Shown here piece after piece: positions 32,173-44,181 of a DNA stretch of 64,000 nt. Below the pieces are notes generated by a model that saw only the letters and a program-made list of their open reading frames with translations, was not told the origin of the DNA and made no database searches. This DNA comes from Lepisosteus oculatus. Taxonomy: Eukaryota; Chordata; Actinopteri; Semionotiformes; Lepisosteidae. Location of the stretch: contig NC_090698.1 in NCBI RefSeq assembly GCF_040954835.1, forward strand, positions 69,075,284 through 69,139,283, given 5' to 3'. Both the position numbers and the translations under genes were made by a program. Position 1 is the first letter of the stretch. Every line of letters begins with the position of its first letter.

Positions 32173-35100
32173 ATGGCATGGTCCTGGACGGATATTTTTC
32201 AGCATCCGCTCTGGGCGTTCTCCACCGTCATCCTGGGGCTGGTGGTGCGGGCTCAGAGGAAGGGGTCGTGGGACCCCCGAGCCTGCAAAGTGGACTTGAC
32301 CGGGAAAACGGCTATTGTGACAGGCGCCAACACGGGTGAGTCGTCTGGCAGCAAAGTTTTAATCGGTCTTACACCGCAATGAAAAAAATTCGGAGTTACA
32401 ATATAGATATGATAGGAGCATGACCAGTTTCCTTAAAGCGTTCAGTAGTGTTTGTGGAAAAGAAATAAGAACTGTTAATAAAGATTCTTGGTGTAAAGTA
32501 TCCAAGTATGTCATTTAGCCATATTTACAACATTTACCATATTTAATTAAAAAAATAGAGAATCATACTGGGTAAACTACAGTATGCGTGAGCAGTTAAT
32601 AAAAACTGTTGTATTAGTAGCTACGTTAAAAAACCCTCTTGATTTCCTTTTAAACTCTCAAGCTAAAGGCCCGCAAATTCAGCAAAAATGTCAACTGTAC
32701 TGGAGTGAAGCACAGATGTTTGTCATTAAAATTTTAGACACGCTGTAGTAAGTAGAACCTTAATTTTATTGTAGAAAGATAAGAATGACAATTTTTCGAT
32801 CAGGACTTTGAATTCACAAACCCAGTGCTTAGATTAAGCCCTGTTTATTGGATCCTCAAACAAACGTGTTATTAATTAACCGCTAGATCGATATTCTCAA
32901 AGCATATAAAGCCACTAACAATCAGTTTAATTTTTAATTTGTTAATACTTTCATTATAAAACAAGTGTAGTTATTAACTATGGTTATAAACTATGGTTAA
33001 TGGATAACAGTAAAAAATATATTTATTAAGAAACAGAAGACAATTCAAAATATCCATACATGTTCTAATCGCTATATCCAATACAGAGTTGCTTCAAAAT
33101 ATCCATTGTAGACAATTACAGAAATAGATCTTAAAAACACACAATTCCAAAATCTAAGCATTATACAAAAAGTATTCCATGCAATCAGAAAATGTTACAG
33201 AAACAACAGAATCAGAATATATTAATGACCATACATTAAAAATCTTATAATGTAACAATTGCTTTATGCAAACATACCTGTAAACTATAACACGTTTTTA
33301 TTGTAAAATAATTTACATATCCTTTAAATGTTATTGAATTACTCAGTCAGGGTCTTAGGTTTCAAGGTTTAAAGGTAACAAATCCAAATAGCTTTGGATA
33401 TGATAGAAATCCTTAAATCTAAAACTTTACACATATTAGCAAAATCTACTAATGTGATGTAACTTGGCCATGCCTGTGCTGTTCTGCTAAATTGTGATAT
33501 TGAGATGGTGAGTTTCAAATATCAGAATGGGATCACAAATTGAATTACTAATTCCTAAACTTGCCCTTTTTTGACTATCAAAGGGCATGGTTTTTCTGTC
33601 ATCATTTGTGCACAGTATGAAAAGTACAAAAGTGTAGAGTTCAGTCTCTCAGGTGTCATGGAACTCCACTCCTGTCGCTTGGTCTCCCTGTTTTTCTCCA
33701 GCTCCCTGTTCTCCTCCCGTCTCGTCTCTTTCAGCTCAGCTGGGGCACACCGTGTCTGTGTTCTGCCAAAATAACAAATAAAGCAAAGCTGTGCATAGTC
33801 GAATCAATATTTAATATTTATTATGCTGCTAATAAAGGATACACTGAAATGGATAAAACCCTTAACCAGTATTTACCAAGCTAGGCAATATTTGCTCAAC
33901 TCATCTACAGCGCATGAGGGCATGGTTATCAAATTCATCTCTCCAGCGTTAATAACTTCAAACGAGAAGGCAGATTTAATGACCAGTTGTGGTCGTGTTC
34001 ATCTGCCGGCTCGCCAGTCATTTCGGTCCCCGCGGCTCTCCCTCTGGCTCGCCCAGGGATCGGGAAGTTCATCGCCCTGGACCTGGCGCGACGCGGGGCC
34101 CGAGTGATCCTGGCCTGCCGCAGCCCGGAGAGGGGCCAGAGGGCCCTGGAGGAGATCCGCGCCCGCTCCGGCAACGCCAACGTGCACCTGCGCCTGCTGG
34201 ACACCAGCTCCCTGCGGTCTGTCCGCGAGTTCGCCCGCCGCGTCCTGCAGGAAGAGAAACAGCTCCACATCCTGGTCAACAACGCTGGGGCCTCCGGTCA
34301 GTCAGAAGGGACTGGGGCAGACGGGGGGGTAGGGGGGCAGCTCGGTCTCTTCTGAAATCCCGCTACGGCACGATGAGCCCGGGATGAGAACTCGCAGTGT
34401 TCACGGTGTTTCGGATTCCCCTGCCCCTCTAGGGAGGCACAAAGTCACAGCGCAGTCCAGCGAGATCTGGAAATGCTTTTATTTCTTACAGTTAATGGAA
34501 TTACAGGGACACATAACAGTGTCACTTTTCTGGCTGTGCTCTGAACACAGACATTCCCAAACATTCCCAAGCAGTTTTTTTTCCCTCAGAACATCCTTGT
34601 AAGTTACCAGAAATGTTTAGTCAGAGGGAGACTCTTGCGCTTGTATATTAGATTCATATACACAGTACATACGGTTATGCAATTGTACTGCTGACACGGT
34701 TTAAATTTCACCTTCCAGTTGTTCTGAAATGTGCTGTAATCTCTCTGTTAACAACCCACAGAAAAGGTCTGTCTGGCTTCCTCCGCATTCACAGAGCTTA
34801 ACAACGTTTCGATTTAACCCTGTTGCATATTGAACCTTATACTTCCTATGATCTGTATAAGACAGCTGCTGCTTGATGATCATGATGTCATTACTGAAAC
34901 AAAGGAAATTTCTAAACACATTTCAAGAGTCCTTTGGGAAAAATGTAACTGCACAGCTGCATTATTGCAGTATTACCTTCTTTCACAAGACAAAGCAACC
35001 GAAATCACTCAAAAGTTCACGTGCTCATCTCTTTCTCTGGTAAACTCAATATTTCAGACAACCCTCATTTTTATTCATTTCGATTTTGCTGAATTTCTGA

Positions 35101-38100
35101 GGACTGTCTAGGTCTAGGTTATTACTGAATCCAGGATGCTGAGCAGTGTATCCTGTAGTCTTGGGCTCTGTTACATCTCCACATTATTTGTTGGTACTGT
35201 TGTGTCCACAGTTGTGGTTTGTCACTGTTATTCCGAACTGATTTTGCCTTTTCATGGTTTACCAGCATCTTAAACTCAGTATGTTTCGGACAGTTTATTT
35301 TTTAATATGTGAACATTTTCAAAAGTCATTTTTCCTAATATACAATTGCAAACACATTGCTGTTTTTGTCTTGTTCTTGGCTTGCTATAGAAGTCCCCAA
35401 AGCAGTTTTGGTCAGATGGCCATTATTTCGATTTGAGAGGTTGTAGGTTTCACTGGTCTGACACTCCGCACTGCAGGGCTGCCCAGAGGAATCACAGAGG
35501 ATGGCCTGGAGGTCTCCTTTGCCACCAATCACCTGGGGCCCTTCCTGCTGACCAACCTGCTGCTAGGTGAGTTCTGAGACCAATCACATGGCATCACATC
35601 AGGGGTCAGGGGTCACTTGGTGCCAGTTTATCAATACTGATTGGCAGCATTAGCGACGTCGTCCTGGATCATGATGACTGAGCCAGTTCCAGACGTGGGC
35701 GTGCATCCCCAAGCCAGACCACGCTTCACAGATGAGCATCTTCAGGTCTGGGAACAATTCGTCTTGGTCTCGTCTTTACACTTCCGAGCAGATTCTGAAT
35801 GCGGGCGACCCATCCACACAGGCAAACTAGACGATCACCTACGGCACCAGGCTGAAGGGTTGCCGAATCTGAGGCGGAACAAAACGACATTTTAAAAAAA
35901 GTGATGTAAAAAAAATGTAAAAAAGGAAGATGTCATTATTTCAATTTGCGTGTGCAAGCAGAGGTAATATGGACTATATTTTGTTTCTGAGAATTCACTG
36001 ATACGTTGAAGACACTAGGAAGGAACAGTCTTGGAGCATTCTGTTACTCCACTCCGAGGGGAAGGGAAGCACTGTGTCTTTTCACGTTGTCACCTGTGTT
36101 TTTGCCGCAGAGTGGAGATGTCAAGCGCTCATTTAGGCTCCATGTCACAGGTAGCCAATTTGGTTCTTGGTGACAAAGAATAAAAAAATAACGTCTTTCA
36201 ACATTAGAAATTCAGAATGTAAGTCCTTGGTATCCTGTATGATTTCCACAACTTGCAAAAGAAACCAGTGAAACAGAAAGGAGAGTTGTGTATCAGACCG
36301 GAGTCTGCACTGAGGCTGCAGATTTGCGTAGTTAATTTCAGGCTCTTTCAAGACTGCATTAGGAAAATTCCGCTCCTGAAGAAGTATTTCTGATGTTTCA
36401 GAAAGTAAAAGCTTTCCAAACATCATTAGATCTCCCCATGTGCACTGTCCTCCTTGGCTGTTTCTGACAATTTGATACTCAAATTCCATACAAAAATGAC
36501 ATGGGAGTCAGGATTCTAGGCCTCAGAGTTTTATTGAGCAAACACCAAGCGGTAACCTGAATGAAAATAAAAAGATACAGAATTAAACTCAATTATTAAC
36601 ATTTCTATACAGAATACATTACTAGAACTCTATGGTTTGCTATGTCTAATGCAGTGCAGTAAATGGCCAGGGGCCAAAGATATCTATTTCTGTCGCCCCC
36701 CTCTTTTTTCTCTGCTTTTCTCCCCCTCCCCAAAGTTCATTTTTCCTCGGCCTTCCGACTCCACTTCTCACCCTCTGCTGTCTCTCTGCTCCCCGCCACA
36801 GACTTGATGAAGAGCTCCGCCCCCGCCCGCATCGTCAATGTGTCCTCAGCCAATCACTGGCGGGGGAAGGTGGACTTCTCTCACTTCCGGGGGGAGAACC
36901 TGACGTACACCATGGACAGCGTGTACAACCACACCAAGCTGCACAACATCCTCTGCACCAACGAGCTGGCCCACAGGCTGCAGGGCACAGGCGCGTACCT
37001 CTGGGTGGCAAGAGCGTCAAGGCTGGGGGGTCTCTGTGTTCCTCTTGTGTGAGGGGATCCCCGAGACCCGTGTGTCTTGTGTGTTCTGTGCAGTGTCCCT
37101 CAGGTCCACTGTCTTAGACACAGCGGCTGATATAAACCCGGTGCAGTGTCCCTAAGAGCTGTGTGTCTTGTGTGTTCTGTGCAGCGTCCCTCAGGTCCAC
37201 TGTCTTAGACACAGCGGCTGATATAAACCCTGTACAGTGTCCCTAAGACCTGTGTGTCTTGTGTGTTCTGTGCAGCGTCCCTCAGGTCCACTGTCTTAGA
37301 CACAGCGGCTGATATAAACCCTGTGGAGTGTCCCTAAGAGCTGTGTGTCTTGTGTGTTCTGTGCAGCGTCCCTCAGGTCCACTGTCTTAGACACAGCTGC
37401 TGATATAAACCCGGTGCAGTGTCCCTAAGAGCTGTGTGTCTTGTGTGTTCTGTGCAGCGTCCCTCAGGTCCACTGTCTTAGACACAGCGGCTGATATAAA
37501 CCCTGTACAGTGTCCCTAAGAGCTGTGTGTCTTGTGTGTTCTGTGCAGCGTCCCTCAGGTCCACTGTCTTAGACACAGCGGCTGATATAAACCCTGTGCA
37601 GTGTCCCTAAGAGCTGTGTGTCTTGTGTGTTCTGTGCAGCGTCCCTCAGGTCCACTGTCTTAGACACAGCGGCTGATATAAACCCTGTACAGTGTCTCCA
37701 AGAGCTGTGTGTCTTGTGTGTTCTGTGCAGCGTCCCTCAGGTCCACTGTGTTAGACACAGCGGCTGATATAAACCCTGTGCAGTGTCCCTAAGAGCTGTG
37801 TGTCTTGTGTGTTCTGTGCAGCGTCCCTCAGGTCCACTGTCTTAGACACAGCGGCTGATATAAACCCTGTGCAGTGTCCCTAAGAGCTGTGTGTCTTGTG
37901 TGTTCTGTGCAGCGTCCCTCAGGTCCACTGTCTTAGACACAGCGGCTGATATAAACCCTGTACAGTGTCCCTAAGAGCTGTGTGTCTTGTGTGTTCTGTG
38001 CAGCGTCCCTCAGGTCCACTGTCTTAGACACAGCGGCTGATATAAACCCTGTGGAGTGTCCCTAAGAGCTGTGTGTCTTGTGTGTTCTGTGCAGCGTCCC

Positions 38101-40934
38101 TCAGGTCCACTGTCTTAGACACAGCTGCTGATATAAACCCGGTGCAGTGTCCCTAAGAGCTGTGTGTCTTGTGTGTTCTGTGCAGCGTCCCTCAGGTCCA
38201 CTGTCTTAGACACAGCGGCTGATATAAACCCTGTACAGTGTCCCTAAGAGCTGTGTGTCTTGTGTGTTCTGTGCAGCGTCCCTCAGGTCCACTGTCTTAG
38301 ACACAGCGGCTGATATAAACCCTGTGCAGTGTCCCTAAGAGCTGTGTGTCTTGTGTGTTCTGTGCAGCGTCCCTCAGGTCCACTGTCTTAGACACAGCGG
38401 CTGATATAAACCCTGTACAGTGTCTCCAAGAGCTGTGTGTCTTGTGTGTTCTGTGCAGCGTCCCTCAGGTCCACTGTGTTAGACACAGCGGCTGATATAA
38501 ACCCTGTGCAGTGTCCCTAAGAGCTGTGTGTCTTGTGTGTTCTGTGCAGTGTCCTTCAGGTACGCTGTCTTAGTCACAGGGGGTGACATTAACTCTGTGC
38601 TATCCTCCGCAGGCGTGACTGCAAACTCTCTGCACCCCGGTGTTGTGATGACAGAGGTGATGAGACACTATAACGTGGTGGTCCGGCTGATCTTCAATCT
38701 CATTGGCTTTTTCTTCTTTAAGGTAATTATGATGCGGAAGACAACCCTTGATCTTCAACAAGCAATACTCCCTTTTGTACAATACTCTTGTGTCTCTCCT
38801 TGACCTTGTCGGCCCAGAAGGAAGATGAAGAAATAAACCCCATACATCCCCAGCCGGGGGTATCAGCAGCTCAGCCCAGTTCAGCAGTTTCACGTTTGCT
38901 GGGGAGCACCAAACAGACCTACTGTATGATGTGACCCTCAGCTTCAGTCTCAGTCTCACGGCTGTCTCAGCCAGCCCTGAGAAAACCTCACCACACCCAC
39001 TCACACACTCTCGTTACTAGTTTGGTCAAAACACCAGCTGACTATGACTGAAGCTGGACTCCTATGTTGTAACTGTCTCCTCACACACCACCACCACCAC
39101 CCAGAGCCAACCCTAGTGCTGTCATGTTTCACAGCCTGCCTTATTAGACAGCCTAACACTAAACCCAACACAAGGCCAACAGTCACATTGGTAATTTTAG
39201 TATTCTTCAATTAGAAAACCATAGGAGATGGCAAACTAGGGTCAATTTAACAGAGGTCTTTTTTGTGAAATTAATAACCCCAAAAGACTAACCAAGAGCA
39301 GATCCAATCCTGCCACCCCCTCCCCCTGAAATCTTTACGTAACTGTAACAGGACCCATTCCAGGCTCACGTGAAGCGTAGTTCAGGACCCTAAGCAGACA
39401 GTATAATCCGGAAGTAAGTGGAGAAGGACAACAGGGAGGAGACGTTGAGGATCAGGATGGGTTGACAGACGGGGGCGTGACAGCGGTGATCCAGTCCCCG
39501 GGGGGGGGGGGGGGGGCGGGATTGGTGCAGGCAAACAAAACCAGACAGTCCAAAGGGGGAAACCGGGGCGCAGTCCAGAGTCCAGGAACTGGGGGATCAA
39601 TCCGAGACAAGCAAGTTTAAAAACCGGAATGGGATCTGGAGCAAGAACAGGGATTAAAAACCAGGGTAACGAGGCCCGGCGCTCTGAGACCCAGACTCAG
39701 CTGGAAACCGTGATGAAGCCTATGCTTCTCTCCTGGACCTGCTGGTAGGCAGGGATGACGATCGTGACAATAACTACTGAGAAAACTGTTAAGGCTGGAA
39801 AGCACAGTCACTCACAGTGGTTAGATCTACACCCATTTAATTCAAGGGTCTGCTTCCCTACAAGGCCTTGCATGAGTGAATCAGAAAAACAAAAAGTACA
39901 AGCTATAGGGCGGCCATTTTGGCTTAACAACTTTGTGAAATATCATAGAATATCAAGAACCAATTGTACCAAAACCTCAATGTAACCAGGACTACTCTGC
40001 TCCAAATATTAAAGGGCTTAAGCTGTCCTGTGAATGTCTTGAGTTCTCACAAAGAGGAGACTAATCTGTAAGACAAAGTTCTGCTCACTGCTGCCTGCAC
40101 AGCCTAGACTCTGGGTGCACAAAATCTTATCAGGAGCAAATAAAAGTAAAGGGATTTAGACAATTATTAACTCACACTGTTTCAAAAGTTGCTGTGGTAC
40201 ATTAAGAGAAATGTAAAGGACTTGATGTGAGCTTTGCTCTGATTCTGTTCTTTTCAAAATAAGCTTATGAGCTCTGTAGAAGCAACTATCAAACTAATAC
40301 AAAACAACAACTGAAAGCATTACTTTCCAGTAAATTATACTTCCCAAATCCTCTGGAGAGCCACTCCTTCCACAGACACACAGGCTCTTGTCCCGATGCA
40401 GCACCACGCCATCATCAGATCATTTAGAAAAGGACTCAGGGGACTCTGTGGCATGACCCAGGTGGAAGGAAACCAGAGCACCCAGGGAGAACTCAAATGA
40501 AAGAGGAGGAGAACATGCAAACCCCATACAGAATGCACCCAGGTGCCAAGAATTGTAAAGCAGCAGAGTGAACTGCCTTAACGCCCAGAAAGTTAAGTGT
40601 TCAAAGGAATACAGATCGGCGTGTCGGGATATCATGAATAAGCGGACTGAGCCAGGCTGCTGCGGCGCCGTGCGGCCCTGCTCGCCTGGCCCGGCCCCCA
40701 CCCCCAGCTCTCTCCCTCTCTCCTCCGCAGTCCTCCGAGGAGGGCGCCGTCAGCTCCATCTACTGCGCCGTGTCCGAGGACGTGGAGGGGGTTACCGGGA
40801 AATACTTCGACAGCGACTGCTCGCTCAGGCAGCCCGCGCCGCTGGCCCGCGACCCCGCCCTGGCCCGCAAGGACTGGGAGGTGTGCGAGAGGCTGACCGG
40901 GCTCTCCAGCCAGCGGGTCCGCAGCTCGCTCTGA
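32173..40934 (+). CDS. Membrane-anchored short-chain dehydrogenase/reductase, RDH11/12/14-like, six exons
   Basis: Predicted NADP-dependent retinol/retinal dehydrogenase of the microsomal SDR family. Coding exons: 32173-32335, 34057-34296, 35477-35566, 36802-36990, 38613-38722 and 40731-40934 (996 nt, 331 residues plus TGA). A short hydrophobic N-terminal anchor (WAFSTVILGLVV) precedes the Rossmann fold. SDR signatures are present: TGANTGIG (about residues 50-57, formed across the exon 1/2 junction), NNAG (129-132), the serine region VSS (178-180) and the catalytic YNHTK (Tyr206, Lys210). The C-terminal half has the family pattern SLHPGVV then EGAVSSIYCAVSEDVEGVTGKYF. The acceptors are canonical; the exon 4 donor is not (CACAG|GC). 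RDH11, 12 and 14 cannot be told apart here, and DHRS13 is a more distant alternative. The polyadenylation signal AATAAA is at 41168. The start was chosen at 32173 because the next ATG (32178) is out of frame. Confidence 0.9.
37071..38612 (+). repeat. 91-bp minisatellite with 8-unit higher-order repeat, in intron 4 of the RDH-like gene
   Basis: Units begin TGTGTCTTGTGTGTTCTGTG and repeat every 91 bp (starts at 37071, 37162, 37253 and so on). There are 16 full copies and a diverged 17th (38527-38612) that runs into the exon 5 acceptor. Marker variants recur exactly 728 bp apart (8 x 91): GTGGAG at 37321/38049, AGCTGCTG at 37391/38119, GTCTCCAAG at 37691/38419 and CTGTGTTAG at 37746/38474. This indicates block duplication of eight units. 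Each unit also contains splice-like sequence (TTCTGTGCAG and CAGGTCC). Confidence 0.96.
39344..39769. mobile_element. Solo LTR (426 bp)
   Basis: Termini TGTAACAGG and CGTGACA, flanked by GTAAC (39339-39343) and ATAAC (39770-39774), a 5-bp duplication with one mismatch. It contains an 18-base G tract near 39499. The orientation of transcription was not resolved. Confidence 0.65.
40335..40560 (-). mobile_element. SINE/L2-type repeat fragment in the last intron of the RDH-like gene
   Basis: On the plus strand GGAAACCAGAGCACCCAGGG and GAGAACATGCAAACCCCATA are the reverse complement of the family described at 24750. Degenerate. Confidence 0.65.
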
Positions 40935-41167
40935 TGTCGCCCACGGAAACCTGGCGCCACACAAAGCTTTTTCTGCATGTTTGGTTTTTAGCACCTTGTT
41001 ACAATTGATTTCATAGCTGCAGTTAACATGTGGCCGGCGTTCTGGAACAATCTAAGACGCCGTGCTGTTGAAGCCAGCATCGTTAGGCTGCACGAGATCC
41101 TCAGATCGAACAGCACCTCCTCTGGTCTGGGATCCGCCTGATGGTCTTGTTCCAGTCTGGTTTGTGC

Positions 41168-41173
41168 AATAAA
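41168..41173 (+). terminator. Polyadenylation signal of the RDH-like gene
   Basis: AATAAA about 230 bp after the stop codon, followed by a T-rich stretch near 41221. The position is ordinary for a 3' UTR end. Confidence 0.7.
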
Positions 41174-41676
41174 ACAGGCTCGGCCGCTTGAAACTTAACC
41201 CAAACAAAAATGCTTGTATTGTTTTTTTTTCTTGCCTCACTGGCTTCCTGTAAATTTCACAATAACATGAAAAACCAGCTGCTGACCTTTATGAGCAGTG
41301 AGCTGTTAATTCCATGTAAATTCATTTCTTACGCTCTATAGTCTCTGCCTTCTTTACAGGTTCAGTGCCTAGTACAAGGCTCTGGCATGAGCTTATCCAA
41401 GATCTAGCCCCTATCAGATCAGCACGTTGTGTTGTTTCTGCTTCATTTACTGTTTCGGTGTTCCGTGTAGCTTCATACACGTATCAGGACTCGCTGCACT
41501 GATCAGGTTACAGAAGTGCCCTCCCCTAGACAGTGCCGCGTTCTGTGGCAGTGGCAGAGTTTGCCCCTCATCTAGGTGTCCACTCTGTGCCCGCGCTCGA
41601 ACCCCAGCACGGGTGGAGCGGAGCTACATCCGGGACAGCAATCCGTCTCTTCGGTTTAGCCATTCTATTGTACAAG

Positions 41677-42050
41677 TGTCACGAATGACCCGCTGTGCAA
41701 ACGGGAGGATGAACCCCGCGCGGCACCTTGGGTGGTCAAGAGGCAGGAAAGTAGCTGCCAAAATAAACAAGGGCTAGACGAGAGACGGGGTCAAAGGCAA
41801 GTTCCATGGTCCCTATAGTGAGGAGACGGGAGACGGGAGACGGTTCAGAAAAACAAAGGCGAGGTAGGAGCTCCAAAGAACGACCAATACCAGGCGAAGA
41901 GCAGAGGGTTCTGGAGGGTTAAGTATTGTGCAAGGAGGAAGGTGCGCTGATTGATGGAGTGCCGCAGTTGGCTGATTGGCAGGAGCGGTGTCGTTTGGCA
42001 GAAGTGTTCGGGGCCAGAGTGTGAGAGTGCAGTGGGATGAGGGCGTGACA
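41677..42050. mobile_element. Solo LTR (374 bp) with 5-bp target-site duplication
   Basis: Begins TGTCACGAATGACCCG and ends GAGGGCGTGACA; flanked by ACAAG on both sides (41672-41676, 42051-42055). The TG...CA ends and 5-bp duplication are typical of Gypsy-type elements. It lies about 500 bp downstream of the RDH-like gene's polyadenylation signal. Confidence 0.85.
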
Positions 42051-42055
42051 ACAAG

Positions 42056-44181
42056 ACCTTGAGAGGATTTGCCATGAACGGTTCGTATATAAAATATTAT
42101 CAGTAAAGATCTGATCTTTCTGAATCCACTCTCTATCCCATACTCGAGAAATGATCTGCTCTTTTCCCCGTCTCTGCCAGTGAGTGCCGTGTTGCCCATT
42201 CCCAAGGTGTGCCTCTAGTATGATGAATGATGTGTGCTAGTAGAACATACAGTAATCACACTTTAAAAGCTCCGAACAATAATTGAACCATCTTGCTTAT
42301 CTGATGACCAGTTACCTAGTGGTCATAGAATCCCACTATACCTAGTGTTTACTTGAATGCCACCAGTGGGTCAGCATTCATGACATGACTCGCCGCTGTC
42401 CCTCGTCACTGAAGATGATGGTCTTCCATTCACCATACTTTGCCCTCTCAGTGTTGAGTCTACATACTCTCTTTGAGAAACACTCCCTTTTACAACACTT
42501 CACACACTGACAACCCTGCATGCAGTGTGTAAAGAAATTCTCTCAGTGTCAAATATTGCATACCTTTTAAGCAATGACAGTAGTGGACACAAATGTTCCT
42601 GAATGTATGATCTGGTTAGTGGATAGAAAACAGAGTACATGCCAGGAGTAAAAGCTCAGATTTGTGTGAGGTAATTAGGGGAGTATCACAGGAATATGTA
42701 CCACGAACACTGTTCTTCCTATTTTATATTAATGGTCTAGATTCTGGTGTCATTTAGAAACAAATCAGATTTACACATTATATCAAAACAGGAGGATCTG
42801 TCAAAACTCCATATTCATTTTAAAAAGTTAAAAATTCAAGACGAAAAACACCTGGCAGGTGACATGTAATGTAGGCAGGTGTGGAGTGATCCATTCAGGT
42901 AGCAAAATCTAACTTTAAAAATATTATGCAAAGCAAAAAACTTGAATATACTGTAAAAGGTAACAATTTCTGAAACAGAATCAGGTGCTACAAAATACAG
43001 ATTTGCCAGTTTCAGTTAATTTGTTGCAATTACACACAGAGGCACATCATTTCATTGTTCTCCAGCACAGTAAGGTAATAGAGCAATAAACCAGGAAACT
43101 TCAGAAAGACAAATATTGCACAGGGAAAACATATATGCATTCAGATATATGAAAAGGAAACTTTCTTATATAAGGATCAAAATCAAGTTAAACATTTCTT
43201 AAATCAAGGATGTTTTATAAAAAATATATATGATGCACCTTATATATAATGCTGTGTACAATTTTGGACACTGCATTCCTGAAAATATATTTCTGCTCTG
43301 GAATCAGTTCAGAAAAGAGCAACCAGATGTGTTCCTCAAGCAATAAGGCTGAAAAGCATGTCCTCCACCGACAGGCTAAATGAATTAAAACTGAAGAGGT
43401 GACCTGATCCAGGTATTCAAAACCCTCAAAAACACTGACTAGTACACCTATGCATCTCTTCACAAGACAGAGGATCCATTCTGAACAGATGCTGAAGTGT
43501 ACAGAAACATCTTCACTGATGATGGAGAAGAAAATGCTCCCATTCTCACTGGGTGTGTCTCCCCGGCGCCGCACGGCAATAACCCAACACAAGGAGCTCA
43601 TCAGGTGAAAAGCAGAACACCTGCCTGGATCAGTTTCCTGAAGTCAGGACACACAGGAGTAGGCAAGAACTCGAAAGTGCTCAGATAGTTACACTGTTAC
43701 GACCCCAGGTGTCTAGGGGTAAAGGGGTATAACATTTAGGTTGGGTTTGGATGCAGCTGGGTTTCTGGTGAGGGACTTGGGAAGTGTGACAAACGTTTCC
43801 TACAAAAGTGATTAATTTTAAAGTGAATAAGTGACTGCTACGTAAACAGGACACCTATAACACAGAGGGAAAAGGGACTTGAGCACTGCCAAAGGAAAGA
43901 AAAGAAACAACATGCAGCTGGTTAATGCGAGGGGAAGCTGACCGAACTACAAAACAAAACCCGAAACACTCGGTCTTCGGGTTCTTCCAACACCCTGGCT
44001 AATCTTCACTAACTACTGAAGAAAGGTATAAGATGTGAAAAGGGGGTTAACTGATTTCTTCCTGCACAAAGACTTCTTGTAACACAAGATGTTTCATGCT
44101 TAGGCACGTCTGAGTTATGGCAGGGATGGGAGTTGACTGATAAGAAATTCCAAGTGCAAGATAAAGACCCCCCTAACTAAG
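42056..44181. other. Intergenic, no gene seen
   Basis: AT-rich and without a convincing exon on either strand. Short degenerate repeat traces only. Confidence 0.4.

Noticed and set aside
37071..38612. Regularly repeated units that could suggest a CRISPR array
   Set aside because: The units are contiguous 91-bp copies without unique spacers, inside a vertebrate intron.
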